In this document: positions 39,844-50,790 of the stretch, in pieces
Numbering within the stretch: the stretch's first letter is position 1
Layout: every line of letters begins with the position of its first letter
Assembly: GCA_963576725.1 (NCBI GenBank)
Contig: OY755242.1
Span: 28,818,725-28,882,724, forward strand
DNA: 64,000 nucleotides
From: Azorinus chamasolen
Taxonomy: Eukaryota > Mollusca > Bivalvia > Cardiida > Solecurtidae
Direction: 5' to 3'
Made by a program: the position numbers and the translations under genes
Notes under the pieces: model-generated
What the model saw: only the letters and a program-made list of their open reading frames with translations
Told to the model about the DNA's origin: nothing
Database searches by the model: none

Positions 39844-40873
39844 ATGAGTCCCCCACCGGACTGAAAAAAACCTCCACTCTCCCCACCCCACCCACCCATG
39901 GTGTGGTTTACCATGGTATATACATGACCACCTGAATGGTATTAGTACCTACTTTCATACATTGAATCAGTAAATAAAAAGTTATTGTCACGACAAGAAA
40001 ATATGAAATAGGGGAGTAACTCCAAAAATATTGATGCATGAATTATTGCCCTTGTGCATGACACTACATCTCATCACGCTTGTTCCATATAAGAAGTTTC
40101 AAATCAATTGAACCAGTACATAAAGAGTTATTAACTGGACAAGAAAATATGAAAAGGGGAATAACTCCAACAATATAGATGCTAGAGTTATGGCCCTTGT
40201 GCATGACACTACCCCTCATCATGTATGTTCCATATGTGAAGTTTCAAATCAATTGAACCAGTAGAGAAAGAGTTATTGTCCGGACAAAAAAATATGAAAA
40301 AGGGGAATAACTCCAAAAATATTGATGCTAGAATTATGGCCCTTGTGCATGACACTACTCCTGATCATGCTTCTTCAATGTGTGAAGTTATAATGAATTT
40401 GGCCTAACTTTGTAGGAGATATTGCCCGGACACGAAGTGTGACAGACGAACTGACAAGAAAATATGAAAAAGGGGAATAAATCCAAAAATATTGATGCTA
40501 GAGTTATGGCCCTTGTGTATGACACTACCCCTCATCATGATTGTTCCATATGTGAAGTTTCAAATCAATTGAACCAGTAGATAAAGAGTTATTGTCCGGA
40601 CAAAAAAATATGTAAAAGGGGAATAACTCAAAAAATATTGATGCTAGAGTTATGAACCTTGTGAATGACACTAGCCCTCATCATGCTTCTTCAATGTGTG
40701 AAGTTATAATGAATTTGGCATAACTTTGTAGGAGATATGGCCCGGACACGAAGCGTGACAGACGGACAGACGGACAGACGGACGGACAGACGGACGGACA
40801 GACGGACAGACGGACAGACAGACGGAATCGAGCAAACCTATAGTCCCCCAACCGGTAACCGGTGGGGGACTAA
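39844..40873. mobile_element. Non-autonomous element, AGTCCCCCACCGG ends, ~150-bp internal repeats
   Basis: ATGAGTCCCCCACCGG at the left is mirrored by CCGGTGGGGGACTA at the right. Units of 146-157 bp marked by GGGGAATAACTCCAAAAATA recur at about 40011, 40157, 40303, 40460 and 40617. A GACGGACAGACG simple repeat lies at 40760-40822. No coding frame. Confidence 0.75.
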
Positions 40874-41070
40874 AAATAAGATATTCATCAAACTATTGTA
40901 ATGCGGTGTTAATCGTTGAAATTGATATGCGGTTGTTTTCCAAATGCTCGGGCAAAAGGTTTTTCACCAGGTTTAAGCCCCTAGTAGCCATGTTTTGCTA
41001 CTGGCAGTTGAAAGACGGTACTCATGCATTCACACTATGGTCAACATTGTTATTTAATATGCTTAACACA

Positions 41071-41231
41071 TTATCCCCTAGTGACTCATTTTTGCGCATC
41101 TATAAAAGTCACTTTATGAAACCATTGTGATAAATAGAGCATTTTCTTCCTTTCCTCTAATTAATGCTCCTTTTCGGTAGATACATTCAAAGAGGTTGGG
41201 TCTAAAAATAGCCTAGGAGATAATGAGTTAA
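41071..41231. mobile_element. Family A MITE copy 8, one arm deleted
   Basis: TTATCCCCTAGTGACTC..GAAACCATTGTGATAAATAG..AGCATTTTC, then CTCTAATTAATGCTCCTTTT and AGATAATGAGTTAA. The second half of the palindrome is gone. Confidence 0.6.
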
Positions 41232-41659
41232 TGTCTAATGTTTCGCGTCTTCATATGCGTCCTGTTGGGGTTTTCTTGCTGCTGTGTCGTGTCTTGTTAG
41301 ATGGTGTTTTGGTGCGGTGTCCTTTCGCATTTGACTCTTCCTGTTTTACTCTTTTTTTCCATATTAACCTCCGGACCTTATCCCGCTGGTTTCGACCTAA
41401 CTCACAGTTGTACACGTTTTATGTAGAAATGAGGCGTATCATTATCTATGTGCCTCTTGATCAACGTCTGCAAGAAGTTGAAGTATAACTTGAACAAGAC
41501 CAAATCTTTGACGCACATTAATGTTCGCAATAGGGTAAGGGTTATTCCTTCAACACATTGTTAACCTCTTTGTTACATCTATTTAGAAGAAGGGCTTGAT
41601 GGCATTATACAGAAAGTTCTAAAATCATATTAAGCCGTCATCCATCTTCTCATATAAAT

Positions 41660-41790
41660 GGTGTTTAGTACATTTTGCAACAGAGAATATCCAGATCAGA
41701 CGGCTCTTGTAGGGGGTGTCTGTTCAGAGTCTGCCCTTTTTGCTTATAAAGTTATAATAGAGCTAGCTGTTTAGTTTCTATCAATACAAA
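41660..41790. mobile_element. Family B MITE, degenerate
   Basis: CCAGATCAGACGGCTCTTGT and GGGGTGTCTGTTCAGAGTC with TTTGCTTATAAAGTTATAAT after it. Ends are not clear. Confidence 0.45.
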
Positions 41791-41909
41791 AACATGTGAA
41801 TATTATTGCAATTATAAAACTTTCGCTAATAATTATTCATGATAGTATTTCTGATAATAACATTATGGAGATATTGTTAAAACAAATATTTACATGCATG
41901 CGTATTTAC

Positions 41910-42457
41910 TTAATGGTTGCTCGGTTGTTCGGTGGTGATTGAGATAACATCTTCTCCAGATGCATCACGGTGTAGCGAAATCCTCCCATTAGTGCCAAAT
42001 ATTTCATTGTCTGTATCACAATTAACGTTTTCGTCATTGCAAGTGGCTTCCTTAACATCTATACTCATCACTTTTGCGTCAGGTTGTATGTCGTTTTTAA
42101 AACCAAACAGTCGCAAAACTTTCAGGGTGCTCCAGCGCCTCTTGGCTTTATTTTTAGTCATGCTACTATTGCCATCGTGCTGCCCAGAACCACGTTCGAG
42201 TTTATTACATTCTCGTATGACGTCATCAACCTCTTCGCCTTTGTACACGCGCAAAATAGTCCCTTTTTGACAGGTTGCTGCGTTACGGAACGACTGGTGA
42301 ACTAACCGAACAGTGTTTTCATGGCGAAGTAATACTACCTCCCTTTTCCGCTTCTTACGTCTGTCGTAACGGTAATGCAAGAATGACAATATTGACAGGC
42401 CTACCAAAACAACTGCTAAAACAACATAAGGAATATAGAGCATTGTTTCACCATGAA
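41910..42457 (-). CDS. Single-pass membrane protein, terminal exon (TM plus cytoplasmic tail)
   Basis: The exon follows the acceptor ..ATACATTACAG| (42459-42458) and begins in phase with HGETM; the frame then runs 177 codons from the first Met to the stop. A hydrophobic helix YIPYVVLAVVLVGLSILSFL is followed by a strongly basic stop-transfer stretch (RYDRRKKRKR), so residues after it should be cytoplasmic. The tail is hydrophilic, with clusters such as KNKAKRRWS and RDASGEDVISITTEQ. I do not recognise the family. The HGET-TM layout would suit the end of an extracellular-domain receptor, for example of Ig type, but no upstream ectodomain exon was found up to 46000. Alternatively it is a small membrane protein starting at the Met. 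Confidence 0.5.
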
Positions 42458-44060
42458 CTGTAATGTATTTTAATTTAAATCAAATTGAAGTATATATAAC
42501 AAACATAAATATCGCACAATGGTGTCCATTCTTTGATTTAAAGGTATGTGTAAGTGGTGTAACGTTCTCGTTTTGTTTTCAATATACGCGTAAATTCACC
42601 GTTCATGTACATATAGATTTTCTTCCACTATCTATCCGTTCTATTCATATATAAATATTAAGATATTTTTTTCCTCGCGTAATGCTTCAGTATTCCAACG
42701 TTTTATAATAGGGTTACACCCTATTTGTTGACCCCACAATTTAACGCGAAATAATTCTGAATTTTTAATGCAATAGTCATGCAATGAATAATTCAAAGAA
42801 GCCATGTAATTCTGTGTCAATTCAAAAAACATGTTTTATCGGTAGTTCTTATAAACATTATAACACAATGTCGTTATCACTTTCTGCTCACAACATTTGG
42901 ATTCGTTTTTCTGTCGGTATACTCTGACTTTAGTGGGGATAGTAATATTCATCACCCAATCGAAACCTCGCTTAATGAATGATGCTAGTATTCATTTATA
43001 TTTCGTCTTTGGTTGTAAAATGGTAACCTCCTAGAGATTAAACAACACCAAAAAGGTCAATTTCTCACCCAGATCAGTAGTTGTCTCTAAATTGACATTT
43101 AATATTTATCCTATGACACAGAATCGTATGTTTACATTTAAATGCTTAAGAATGCTTGACGTTTGTGTCAGGTTCGTCCCGCCAGTGTTACAAATGTCCA
43201 AGTGAGCAGCTACCTGTCCTCTTAACAGTAGTCACCCATAGTCAAGTTTGTTGGCTGACTCTATAGTGACATACTAGGAGATTGTAGCAATGCACTTCCT
43301 TGTAGCCCCATTTGTTTGACTGATTTGTAATGTCATATTAAGAAAATGTAATATTGCACTTCCTCATAGCCGCGTTTGTTTGACTGATCAATTCGGTCAG
43401 ACAGTTAGTTCTTTCTCTGTCAAATATTTAGTGTGCATTCTTTGTCGTCTGCTACAATTTTAATGTTAATGTATTTCGTGTTTCTTCTAAAATATGATCA
43501 GAATTACAGAATTTAGGAGCCTGATGAAACACCGATTTACTCGGCGTCTCATTATATTTAAAAATATTCACATACGCTATCACAGGTGCGATATTGGAAT
43601 CGAGAGTTATCTCTATTAAGTCCAGATCTTTCTCGTTTCACAGGCGATTTGAATGACTGCAACACTGGGTCCATTTATAATCCAACAGCAATTATGTTTG
43701 CAAGTAAATTTCTATATTTTTTGCGTCCTACATTAAGCTGTCTCAATCTAACAGACAGACAACTAAACAACTTTTGAGTGGTCGCTTTCTATAAGCACAT
43801 TCAATGTATTTTCATTACGAAATCCATAAGTGAATGGTTATTTGCGCATGTCACCACTGTAATGCTTATTCAATATCGTCGTCTGCCTATGTTTGAGCAA
43901 GAACGTTTCTCTTTTATTGAAGGCGTATGAAACGTTCAGGTGTAAAACACTACCATACCAGGTCTGACCAATCAGAGTTTCGAGAAGCCTGGACTGGATG
44001 TAAACAGTTTGTTAAAGACATTTAAAAGGGCCATTGATTATCAATACAGCCTTTACAAGC
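42458..44060. other. No gene recognised
   Basis: AT-rich. I looked for ectodomain exons of the membrane protein at 41910-42457 on the minus strand and saw none. A family H-like half palindrome (GCCTGATGAAACACC..GGCGTCTCATTA) lies at 43522-43554. Confidence 0.4.
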
Positions 44061-44139
44061 AAATCATTGATTGGAGAGAAATGTGTCTGGCTTGTCTGTG
44101 TTTACAGTTGACTGCTGGTGATCCGATTGTCTACCCAAG

Positions 44140-44267
44140 AAATACACAAATGGAATGAGCAAAAAATTAAAAAATATCCCGGTCCTTTCCGCGGAGAAGG
44201 TGTACCAAGAGACTGGCAATCTTATTGGATGTTTGATCCGTCTGTTTGTACAATACCTAGACACTAA
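44140..44267 (+). CDS. Possible terminal coding exon, unknown family
   Basis: A plus-strand frame EIHKWNEQKIKKYPGPFRGE then GVPRDWQSYWMFDPSVCTIP, RH and a stop. Composition is protein-like (Trp, Pro and Cys in a spaced pattern) and unlike the surrounding AT-rich DNA. A possible acceptor AG precedes it at about 44140, but upstream exons were not found and an in-frame stop lies 30 codons before. I cannot name it. A longer minus-strand frame across the same bases looks like its shadow. Confidence 0.25.
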
Positions 44268-44422
44268 AAAACTAAACCATGGCATGGCTGAAAAATGAAA
44301 CAAGAACCATTGAATATTTATGTAAAACAGAATGGTATATTTGTTACTAGATGCAGTTTTGTAATGACATATGAATGAATGCAGTTTCGACCACGGCATA
44401 AGCTGTAGACTCGTGTATATAC

Positions 44423-44555
44423 AAGCTTTTGATTGGTTAGAGTTGAGTTATCAAGCTTTTGAGTGGTCAGATTTGAGCCTTTGGCTCAAATCTGACCAAT
44501 CAAAAACATTAGAACGAATTCAGACTCACCTAAAAGTTTTATAAGCATTGACCCT
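44423..44555. mobile_element. Long hairpin element, family F copy 2
   Basis: Inner arms GTCAGATTTGAGCC and GGCTCAAATCTGAC are perfect; the outer left arm is rearranged (CAAGCTTTTGATTGGTTAGA repeated twice). The right end CTAAAAGTTTTATAAGCAT matches copies 1 and 3. Confidence 0.65.
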
Positions 44556-44639
44556 GCTCGTACTGTTTCATAGGCAAACACAAGATATCCTGTATGAACA
44601 GTTTCTATAAGATCCGTCTGATCTGGGACTACTCAATTT

Positions 44640-44811
44640 GCTAGATCCAACCTCTTCCAATAAATCTACTGAAAAGGAGCATTTACTAGAAAAAACGAAT
44701 TTATAGAATGTGTAGTTTTGAAACCATCGTGATAAATAGAGCATTTGCTCGATATGATATAAAACATTTACAGAGGCGTCAAAAAAGCGTCAAAATTAGG
44801 GAATAAGTTAA
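44640..44811. mobile_element. Family A MITE copy 9, left end lost
   Basis: CCAACCTCTTCCAATAAATC..GAAACCATCGTGATAAATAG..AGCATTTGCTCGATATG, where the dyad is cut, then GAGGCGTC and GGGAATAAGTTAA. Confidence 0.55.
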
Positions 44812-45456
44812 ACAAACAATATGTCATCATCATGGCTGGACTTCCGTCACGAAAAAAAGATCTAAGAAGATTGTCTCCCGCGTCCTTTGCATGCACGGTG
44901 GTGACTGACAAGGCCAATTGATACAGGAGAGGCATTCCCTACTGCAACGGCTGCACTGCAGCGACTGTACCTGTATGTCTAACCAGATCTGGTTGGAGAA
45001 GCAATAATGTTCTTTCTTCGACTTCTCTTGTCCTCGATCTGGTTTCTTCGAGCTGTCTCAAAGGATGTAGTAGCATCTTCATGCATCACGATTAGTGGCT
45101 AAAGTGGACCACTGGCGAGGGTCGATGTAACAAGCATTGAGGGATTTCATCTTTCATATGATAAGGATACAACTAATATTTTAAGTCTAAATCTAGGTTC
45201 ATGGCTGACTTAAATTGGATTAAAAAAGGTTCAAACCCCGTTTCTTTTAGGCTATAGAATGGCGGTCACGACATGCTACTTGCCACTTGCCACTTACTTG
45301 TTTCCACTTACGAAAATGTCTTTTTGCATCTACACCGCGGGCAGAAGCGTGTGATTATTTCAAAACACCGTCAAAAAAACGCGGTTAATCAGCGCGTGAT
45401 TTGTCGCGTGATAGCTACATAGAACTACATGTATTTGCTTTTAACCTGTAATAAAG
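44812..45456. other. No gene recognised
   Basis: 44830-45130 is somewhat GC-richer than its surroundings but no frame is long or familiar. 45280-45315 repeats GCCACTTGCCACTTAC. No RNA gene seen. Confidence 0.35.
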
Positions 45457-45655
45457 ATGAAACAACATTGCCGAAAGTGTGGTTATTTAATTAATATAAA
45501 CAGACACGTTCTGTTGTAGTTGTGGAACTGCGAACAGGTGCATATGTAAGATCGGGAAAGGTGTAAAAGCCGATTTTAAGTTTTGCCCTGCGTGTGGCAT
45601 AAATCTGAGTAGGCGGGAGGAACTGAGTGGGATATCCCGGTCGCTCAGTACACAG
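45457..45655 (+). CDS. Possible first exon of a zinc-ribbon protein, frameshifted
   Basis: The ATG frame starts MKQHCRKCGYLININRHV and then runs into a stop. One base out of step, FCCSCGTANRCICKIGKGVK and ADFKFCPACG follow, open to LSTQ| at a good donor CAG|GTAAGC (45655). The CxxC..CxxC and FCPACG pattern is that of small zinc-ribbon modules, which often begin bivalve proteins of the G2E3-like type (recollection). The frameshift means either a pseudogene, a sequence error, or a start in the second frame. No following exon was recognised. Confidence 0.35.
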
Positions 45656-45991
45656 GTAAGCTATGGATACATTTTAAACTGAAAACAAAAGTGAAAATTG
45701 AAGGTTCAGAAAAAGAAAAGTGTAGCTGAAGCTGGTTTAGAATGGTAGATTATGCAGCGTAAAATTGTCTATAAAATCTGGGTCAACTCGGCTGGATCAT
45801 TTCAGCCTGTTCTCGCACATAACACGTATTTATCCCAGTCATAATCATGTCACATTATCTTTTGTCTATTATAAATTTTAGATTCTACTTAATGCAGCAA
45901 CCTGAAGACCCTGATAAAAAATTGTGACCCACTTAAAATTGTGACGCCGAGTTACTAGGATTGTCGTCTGGATCAAAACCGTTTGCAAAGA

Positions 45992-46199
45992 TACAGTAAA
46001 ACCTCTCTATAACGACCACTAAATTGTGTTAATTAGATGGTATTTAGAGCAGGTGGCTGCTTAAAGCAAGGTGAAAGTAAAACAGAACGCTCCTATAGGA
46101 GCGTTCTGTTTTACTTCCACCTTGCTTAAATCAGCCACCTGCCTTTAACACAAAATAATTGATGTTATTTAGTGGTCGTTATAGAGAGGTTTTACAGTA
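45992..46199. mobile_element. TA-ended hairpin MITE, family D copy (complete)
   Basis: TACAGTAAAACCTCTCTATA to TATAGAGAGGTTTTACAGTA. The dyad GCTCCTATAGGAGC lies at 46089-46102, with arms AGGTGAAAGTAAAACAGAAC and GTTCTGTTTTACTTCCACCT. Confidence 0.8.
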
Positions 46200-46404
46200 T
46201 CACCATATTAGATTGTTTTTTACATTGTATTTTTATCGCCTATCTATAAATAACTTGTATTTTTTTCTGATTATTGTTATTAATTAATATTTATTAATGT
46301 TGCTTGGTCCTGGTATGAATAAAATGCATGAAACAAGACGGAACATTTAATTTCCGTAGTGATCGGTCTATATAAGGCATCTCCAACAGCCTTGCTGTTG
46401 GGTT

Positions 46405-46478
46405 AACCCTGTAGCAACGTGGTTAGAAAGTCGGACTTCTAGTCCAGAGGTACGGGGTTCGAATTCCAGTAGAGGCCA
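46405..46478 (+). repeat. tRNA-like sequence, probable SINE head
   Basis: CCTGTAGCAACGTGGTTAGA is A-box-like, TCGGACTTCTAGTCCAG is an anticodon arm with loop CTTCTAG (TCT, Arg-like), and GGGGTTCGAATTCCAG is a B-box/T-arm. The acceptor stem does not pair well, so it is unlikely to be a working tRNA. A hairpin CAACAGCCTTGCTGTTG lies just before it. Confidence 0.45.
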
Positions 46479-46651
46479 GTAAATTTCCTTCATTAGAATT
46501 ACTTCATTTTCTTATATATGATTATGTTCACTGTTATCTCAAGTATCGGGTATCTCTACGAAACAAAAATGTTTAAGTATTAAAAAAAGAATATCCAAGA
46601 AATATAACTATATAAGATATTGGCATATATTTATAATTTTATATCTATACT

Positions 46652-48210
46652 GGGGGTTTAAACCGGTTTACGGACGTCCTAACCTCATACTTATCTCAAA
46701 GTCACCCTAGCTTTACAGATAGTGTAAAAGGTATCCCCGCCGGACTTACCCACAACATAGAAGACGGTTAACACATGAAAATATGTAAAACATAGCATAC
46801 TAACTTGAAAATCCGTCAAATATGTACTCAATGACTTTGCTGAAGTCAGAGCACCTGCAGGGAAGCCGCTAAGGGCACGACAGGGAAAAAGTAATATATG
46901 AATATGGTAAGCTCATCCCGTATCTGAGTTTAAGGGTAAGCCATCGGTCTGTCATCGTGCAAGCAAAGAGGGAAGCGTAGCTACCGACTGTAAAAGGGTC
47001 GATAACCAAACATGCAGTGCGTTGCAATATAATGGGATCTTAACCTTTCTTCTTTAAGGTTTTAGTGCGTTTTATAAGCAAATCATGACAATGGATATGA
47101 CCCCGAATGTTCCTAAGTGTGTAGATAACACCCCCTAAACGTCTGGTTGAGAAATACCTTGTTGCAGTAATGTCCTTAGATTGCAATTATATTTACTAAT
47201 GAGTAGTAAATTTCGATAATAAAATTTAGAAAACGTTTTCAGAAGTTTGTGATATCTGTAACCTTGCTTAAGAAGTTCATCAGTTATAACTAAATTACGA
47301 CTGTTCCACTTCACATCTCTATATAGAAAAGGATAATTAACAATTTTAAAATTAAAATCTTCCCTTTTATCGTATATTTCGGACGAAACTTTATCATTTG
47401 TAATTGAAAGATTCAAATCTTAAAATGAAAATATAATGTCAGATTGATTCGCTTTGTTTAAGGACAGTTCTTTTGGGTGAATTGAAGAAATCATAGTTTC
47501 AAAAAAAGGATTATCCAAATTCAAAATATCGTCTAAATAACTTGACATTTTAATAAAATCATTAACAATATCGGCCTGTGTATCAGGTTTCAAGTTAAGC
47601 ATTAAATCCCTCTCAAAGCAATACAAAAACAAATCTGCAACAAGAGGGGCACTATTTGTACCCATAGGTATACCAACAACTTGACGATATATGGTATCCC
47701 CATAACGCACAAATATATTATCTAAAAGAAAGGTCAGAGATCTACAAACATCAAGTCAAGTCCACATTGTGTAATGTTCAACTTCTGAATTCAAAAAGAA
47801 TGAACGTTGCACATTACAAGCAAGGATAATTTTATTTTCTCTGGCAAAGGTTTTTTCTATTAATTTAATCAGTTTATCCTTTATAAGATGGTGAGGTAGA
47901 GTAGTATAGAGTGTAGAGAAAACATTAGAGCTCAATGAAGAAATGTTATACTGTACATTTTCAAGTTTAGTTAAAACATCATTTGAATTTTTTATGGACA
48001 AAAAACATTTATACCAGAATTTTCATACATTTTATCACATTAACGTTTTACATGTTCTTTGATCGTAGTAAGACAGGAAGTCAACAGTTTAGATATTTTA
48101 GTAGTACAACAACTAGAGTTGGCAATAAAACACGCCTTATAAGGGTTTTATGTAGTTTCAGAATCCAGTACAAAGTAGAAAGTGAAGAAAATTTAAGAAA
48201 ATGTAAATGA
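46652..48210 (-). pseudogene. Penelope-like retroelement, decayed reverse transcriptase and 3' UTR
   Basis: The minus strand reads, in order, CCTTKISKLLTSCLTTIKEH, IKNSNDVLTKLENVQYNISS, FSTLYTTLPHHLIKDKLIKL, YRQVVGIPMGTNSAPLVADL, MSSYLDDILNLDNPFFE, KVSSEIYDKREDF and LLKQGYRYHKLLKTFSKFYY. The GIPMG and YLDD blocks are catalytic motifs of reverse transcriptases, and the whole resembles Penelope-like elements. In-frame stops at about 47756 and 47420 and a frame change near 47135 break it, with further stops upstream of 48001. The last 500 bp match the fragment at 31494-32010, in inverse orientation. I see no GIY-YIG nuclease in this copy. Confidence 0.75.
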
Positions 48211-48621
48211 AATTTAAACATATAACAATGTAAATCTAAATAAGGGCACGCACAAAAGTATGTATACCCTCTCCCTGGGCAAATTGGTTGAATTTCAGAA
48301 AGAATATATTAATCTATATCGTTAATAACTCAAAGTCTCATCAGGTTCAATTAGTTTACTCTCTATCTGCATTTTTCAAAATTTGAAGCAGAGATCATTT
48401 TAGATTAACTAGTATTGAGCAAAAATATTTTCTCGTATTTATAATAATTACAGCGTGAGTAAATGACGTCACAAATATGTGATTTTAATAGCGCGTGCAT
48501 TCATCCACCTGAATCGGGGTCAGATGTCATTTATGCATTTCATTTTTTTATGTGCAATACTTTATATATTATAGCTTTATATTAACTATTTGGATGCTAG
48601 TGGCAAATCAAATCTATGATA

Positions 48622-48676
48622 ACAGATTGGATCCAGATTAGACGCCATTTAACTCGGAGTTTTATCAGGATCCAAA
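48622..48676. repeat. Short palindrome, family H, decayed
   Basis: CAGATTGGATCCAGATTAGA..CGCC and GGAGTTTTATCAGGATCCAAA. Otherwise 48210-48957 contains nothing recognised. Confidence 0.5.
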
Positions 48677-48957
48677 TGCGTGTCCATAAAGAATAAATCT
48701 ACAAATTGAAGCAGATAACATTTATTAATTATTCAGACGCAACATAACTGAACTTCTGAACATTGATTTCTTGTGTATATAGATCTGTGTTTTACTGTTT
48801 TGTATTTTGTATGAAATGCCTGTTTTGAGGGCCTCAAGGTAGATTAGTCATTATGACTAATTTAGCTACCCTCGTTAAATAAAGTATTCAATGTTCAAAA
48901 TTTCAGATATTTTCATTACACCTACATGAGTTATTATTATTCATATCTTAATTTATT

Positions 48958-49103
48958 TTCAACCCTTCCCCTGTTCTATGTTTATTCAAAATTTAAATAC
49001 CTACTGAATATTCATGGACAAAATAGTTATAATGAAATATGGAAGGTGGGACAGTGTAGCCATTTTAGAAAGTAAAGAAACATCTTTCAAATTCTATTCC
49101 TGC
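48958..49103. mobile_element. Family B MITE, left half only
   Basis: TTCAACCCTTCCCCTGTTCT, GAATATTCATGGACAAAATA, ATGGAAGGTGGGACAGTGTA, then AAAGAAACATCTTTCAAATT, cut before the palindrome. Confidence 0.6.
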
Positions 49104-49500
49104 ACAAAACGTGCTGTTGTAGTCCCGCTAGACCATGTATTAACAAGGCGATTCTCGTGCTCACGCGCTGTTGTTGACCGGTTTTAATTATACCTATTCG
49201 GGGCCAAATGTAAACAATGGACGCCAACGCTATAGCCTTTTGGCCTTAGTAAGCTAGATGAACGGTGCGAGTATTTCAGGGGCACCGACAATGAACTGCT
49301 TTTAGTGATAGACATATTGAATGAAATCCCGTGTAAACGGTATTTGATACAATCGTGGAATGACGTCAGAAAGAAAACAGTGGCCCGGAAACTGCATAAA
49401 TAGAACGAACAAAAGTGTCAAAGAAGTGTATAGTTTTGCTTGTATTTGGAAGAAATAAATTGATGCAGGAAAGCAGAAAATGGGTTTATGCAAGAATAGC

Positions 49501-49639
49501 GTTAATACACGTTTGTTTTCGGGCAATAACACCTGCCGTGTCCCTTGGGAAAGTTGTTGCCCTCGCCCTTCGGGCTCGGGCCAACAACAGTCCCTCGGGA
49601 CACTGCAGATGTTATTGCCCGAAAAAAACGTGTATTAAC
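49501..49639. mobile_element. GC-rich foldback element, arms ~60 bp
   Basis: GTTAATACACGTTTGTTTTC..GGGCAATAACACCTGC is mirrored by GCAGATGTTATTGCCC..GAAAAAAACGTGTATTAAC. The centre is CTCGCCCTTCGGGCTCGGG. It shares its terminal TTAA with the family B copy that follows. Confidence 0.75.
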
Positions 49640-49754
49640 CCTCTATTGACGAACGGAGCGGACCCTGATCAGACAGCTGCTATAGGAGCCATCTGATCTG
49701 GGTCTGCTGTGTTTGCAAATGTGCGAAAAGATGTTAACATGAGAGAAAGGGTTA
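49635..49754. mobile_element. Family B MITE, left part missing
   Basis: TTAACCCTCTATTGACGAAC, then GGAGCGGACCCTGATCAGAC..GCTGCTATAGGAGCC..GGGTCTGCTGTGTTTGC and ATGAGAGAAAGGGTTAG. Confidence 0.65.
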
Positions 49755-49890
49755 GTAAACATATTATAAGTATATTGTACACAAAATGAAAATAATGTAA
49801 TGTAATGTATTTCTCAAACCCAATATAATTCTAATAAAGATATGCTATTTTATGATATATTACACATGTTTATATTTATACATGTAATCT

Positions 49891-50098
49891 TAGCCCTTTC
49901 CCTGTTCTATATTTAGTCCCGATTCCAATACCTATACAGAATATTTATGGACCAAAAATTATAATGAAAATATGGAAGGTGGAACATTGAAGTCATTCAG
50001 AAATTCTAAATAAACAGATGAATGAAATTCCATTAGCAATCAGAGCAGATCCTGATCAGACGGTCCGTAAATGAGCCACGCGTGGTCTATCACACATC
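49891..50098. mobile_element. Family B MITE, decayed
   Basis: TTAGCCCTTTCCCTGTTCTA..GAATATTTATGGACC..ATATGGAAGGTGGAACATTG..GCAATCAGAGCAGATCCTGA, then a scrambled dyad. A family C-like left piece follows at 50120-50272. A poly-C run is at 50321-50340. Confidence 0.55.
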
Positions 50099-50617
50099 GG
50101 CGATCAGGGTACTACACAGTTGACCCTTTACTCAATGAATATTCATGTGAAAAATAATGACAATGAAATAGCATATGGACATCTGAATTTTATCAGGGCA
50201 AACTATGCAGAATGATATCTATGACAGACCATCAGCAAACAAGACAGACCCTGATCAGACGGACATAAAAAAGCAACAAATAAAATTGCACCAAAGGCAA
50301 CATCTTTTTTAAATAATTAATCCCCCCCCCCCCCCCCCCATACACACACGTCCAAATAATGTTCTTTTTTTTTCGCTCAAAACAACATTTAAAAACCAAA
50401 CCGAACATTTAATTCGATCTACGTTGAATCCATCCTCAGTACTTTCAGTAGTTTGATTATCTGGTTTTACATGCAGCGCCACCTATATGGCGAGTTCGGC
50501 TGAAGTGCATTATGCCTTCGGCGTTCGTCGTTCGGCTTTATGCTTGGTGCTATGGGCTTACCGCATTGGGTCATGTGTCGTTGGGACATAACTTCAATGA
50601 AAGAAGGACTCCCATCT

Positions 50618-50790
50618 TGACATGCAATAATCGTTTAGCAAACTGTTCAACACCACAATGCAGGATGCATTTATCATGAAGCAAACTGAAATGCCACAAT
50701 GCATGATGCATTTAACATGAAGCAAACTGAAATGTCACAAAGCATGATGCAATTTTGGCGTTGATCGTCCTCCATATGCACCAGCTCTGT
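50618..50790. repeat. Dispersed repeat, inverted copy of 35460-35590
   Basis: CATGCAATAATCGTTTAGCA..ACATGAAGCAAACTGAAATG..GCGTTGATCGTCCTCCAT matches the reverse complement of 35460-35590. An internal unit of about 57 bp is doubled here and single there. Confidence 0.6.

Noticed and set aside
44064..44399. A 111-codon minus-strand frame
   Set aside because: Translation is hydrophobic and irregular with no family resemblance; the plus-strand segment at 44140-44267 looks more like real coding sequence.
46405..46478. A functional tRNA-Arg gene
   Set aside because: The anticodon and T-arm regions look right but the acceptor stem does not pair; a SINE head fits better.
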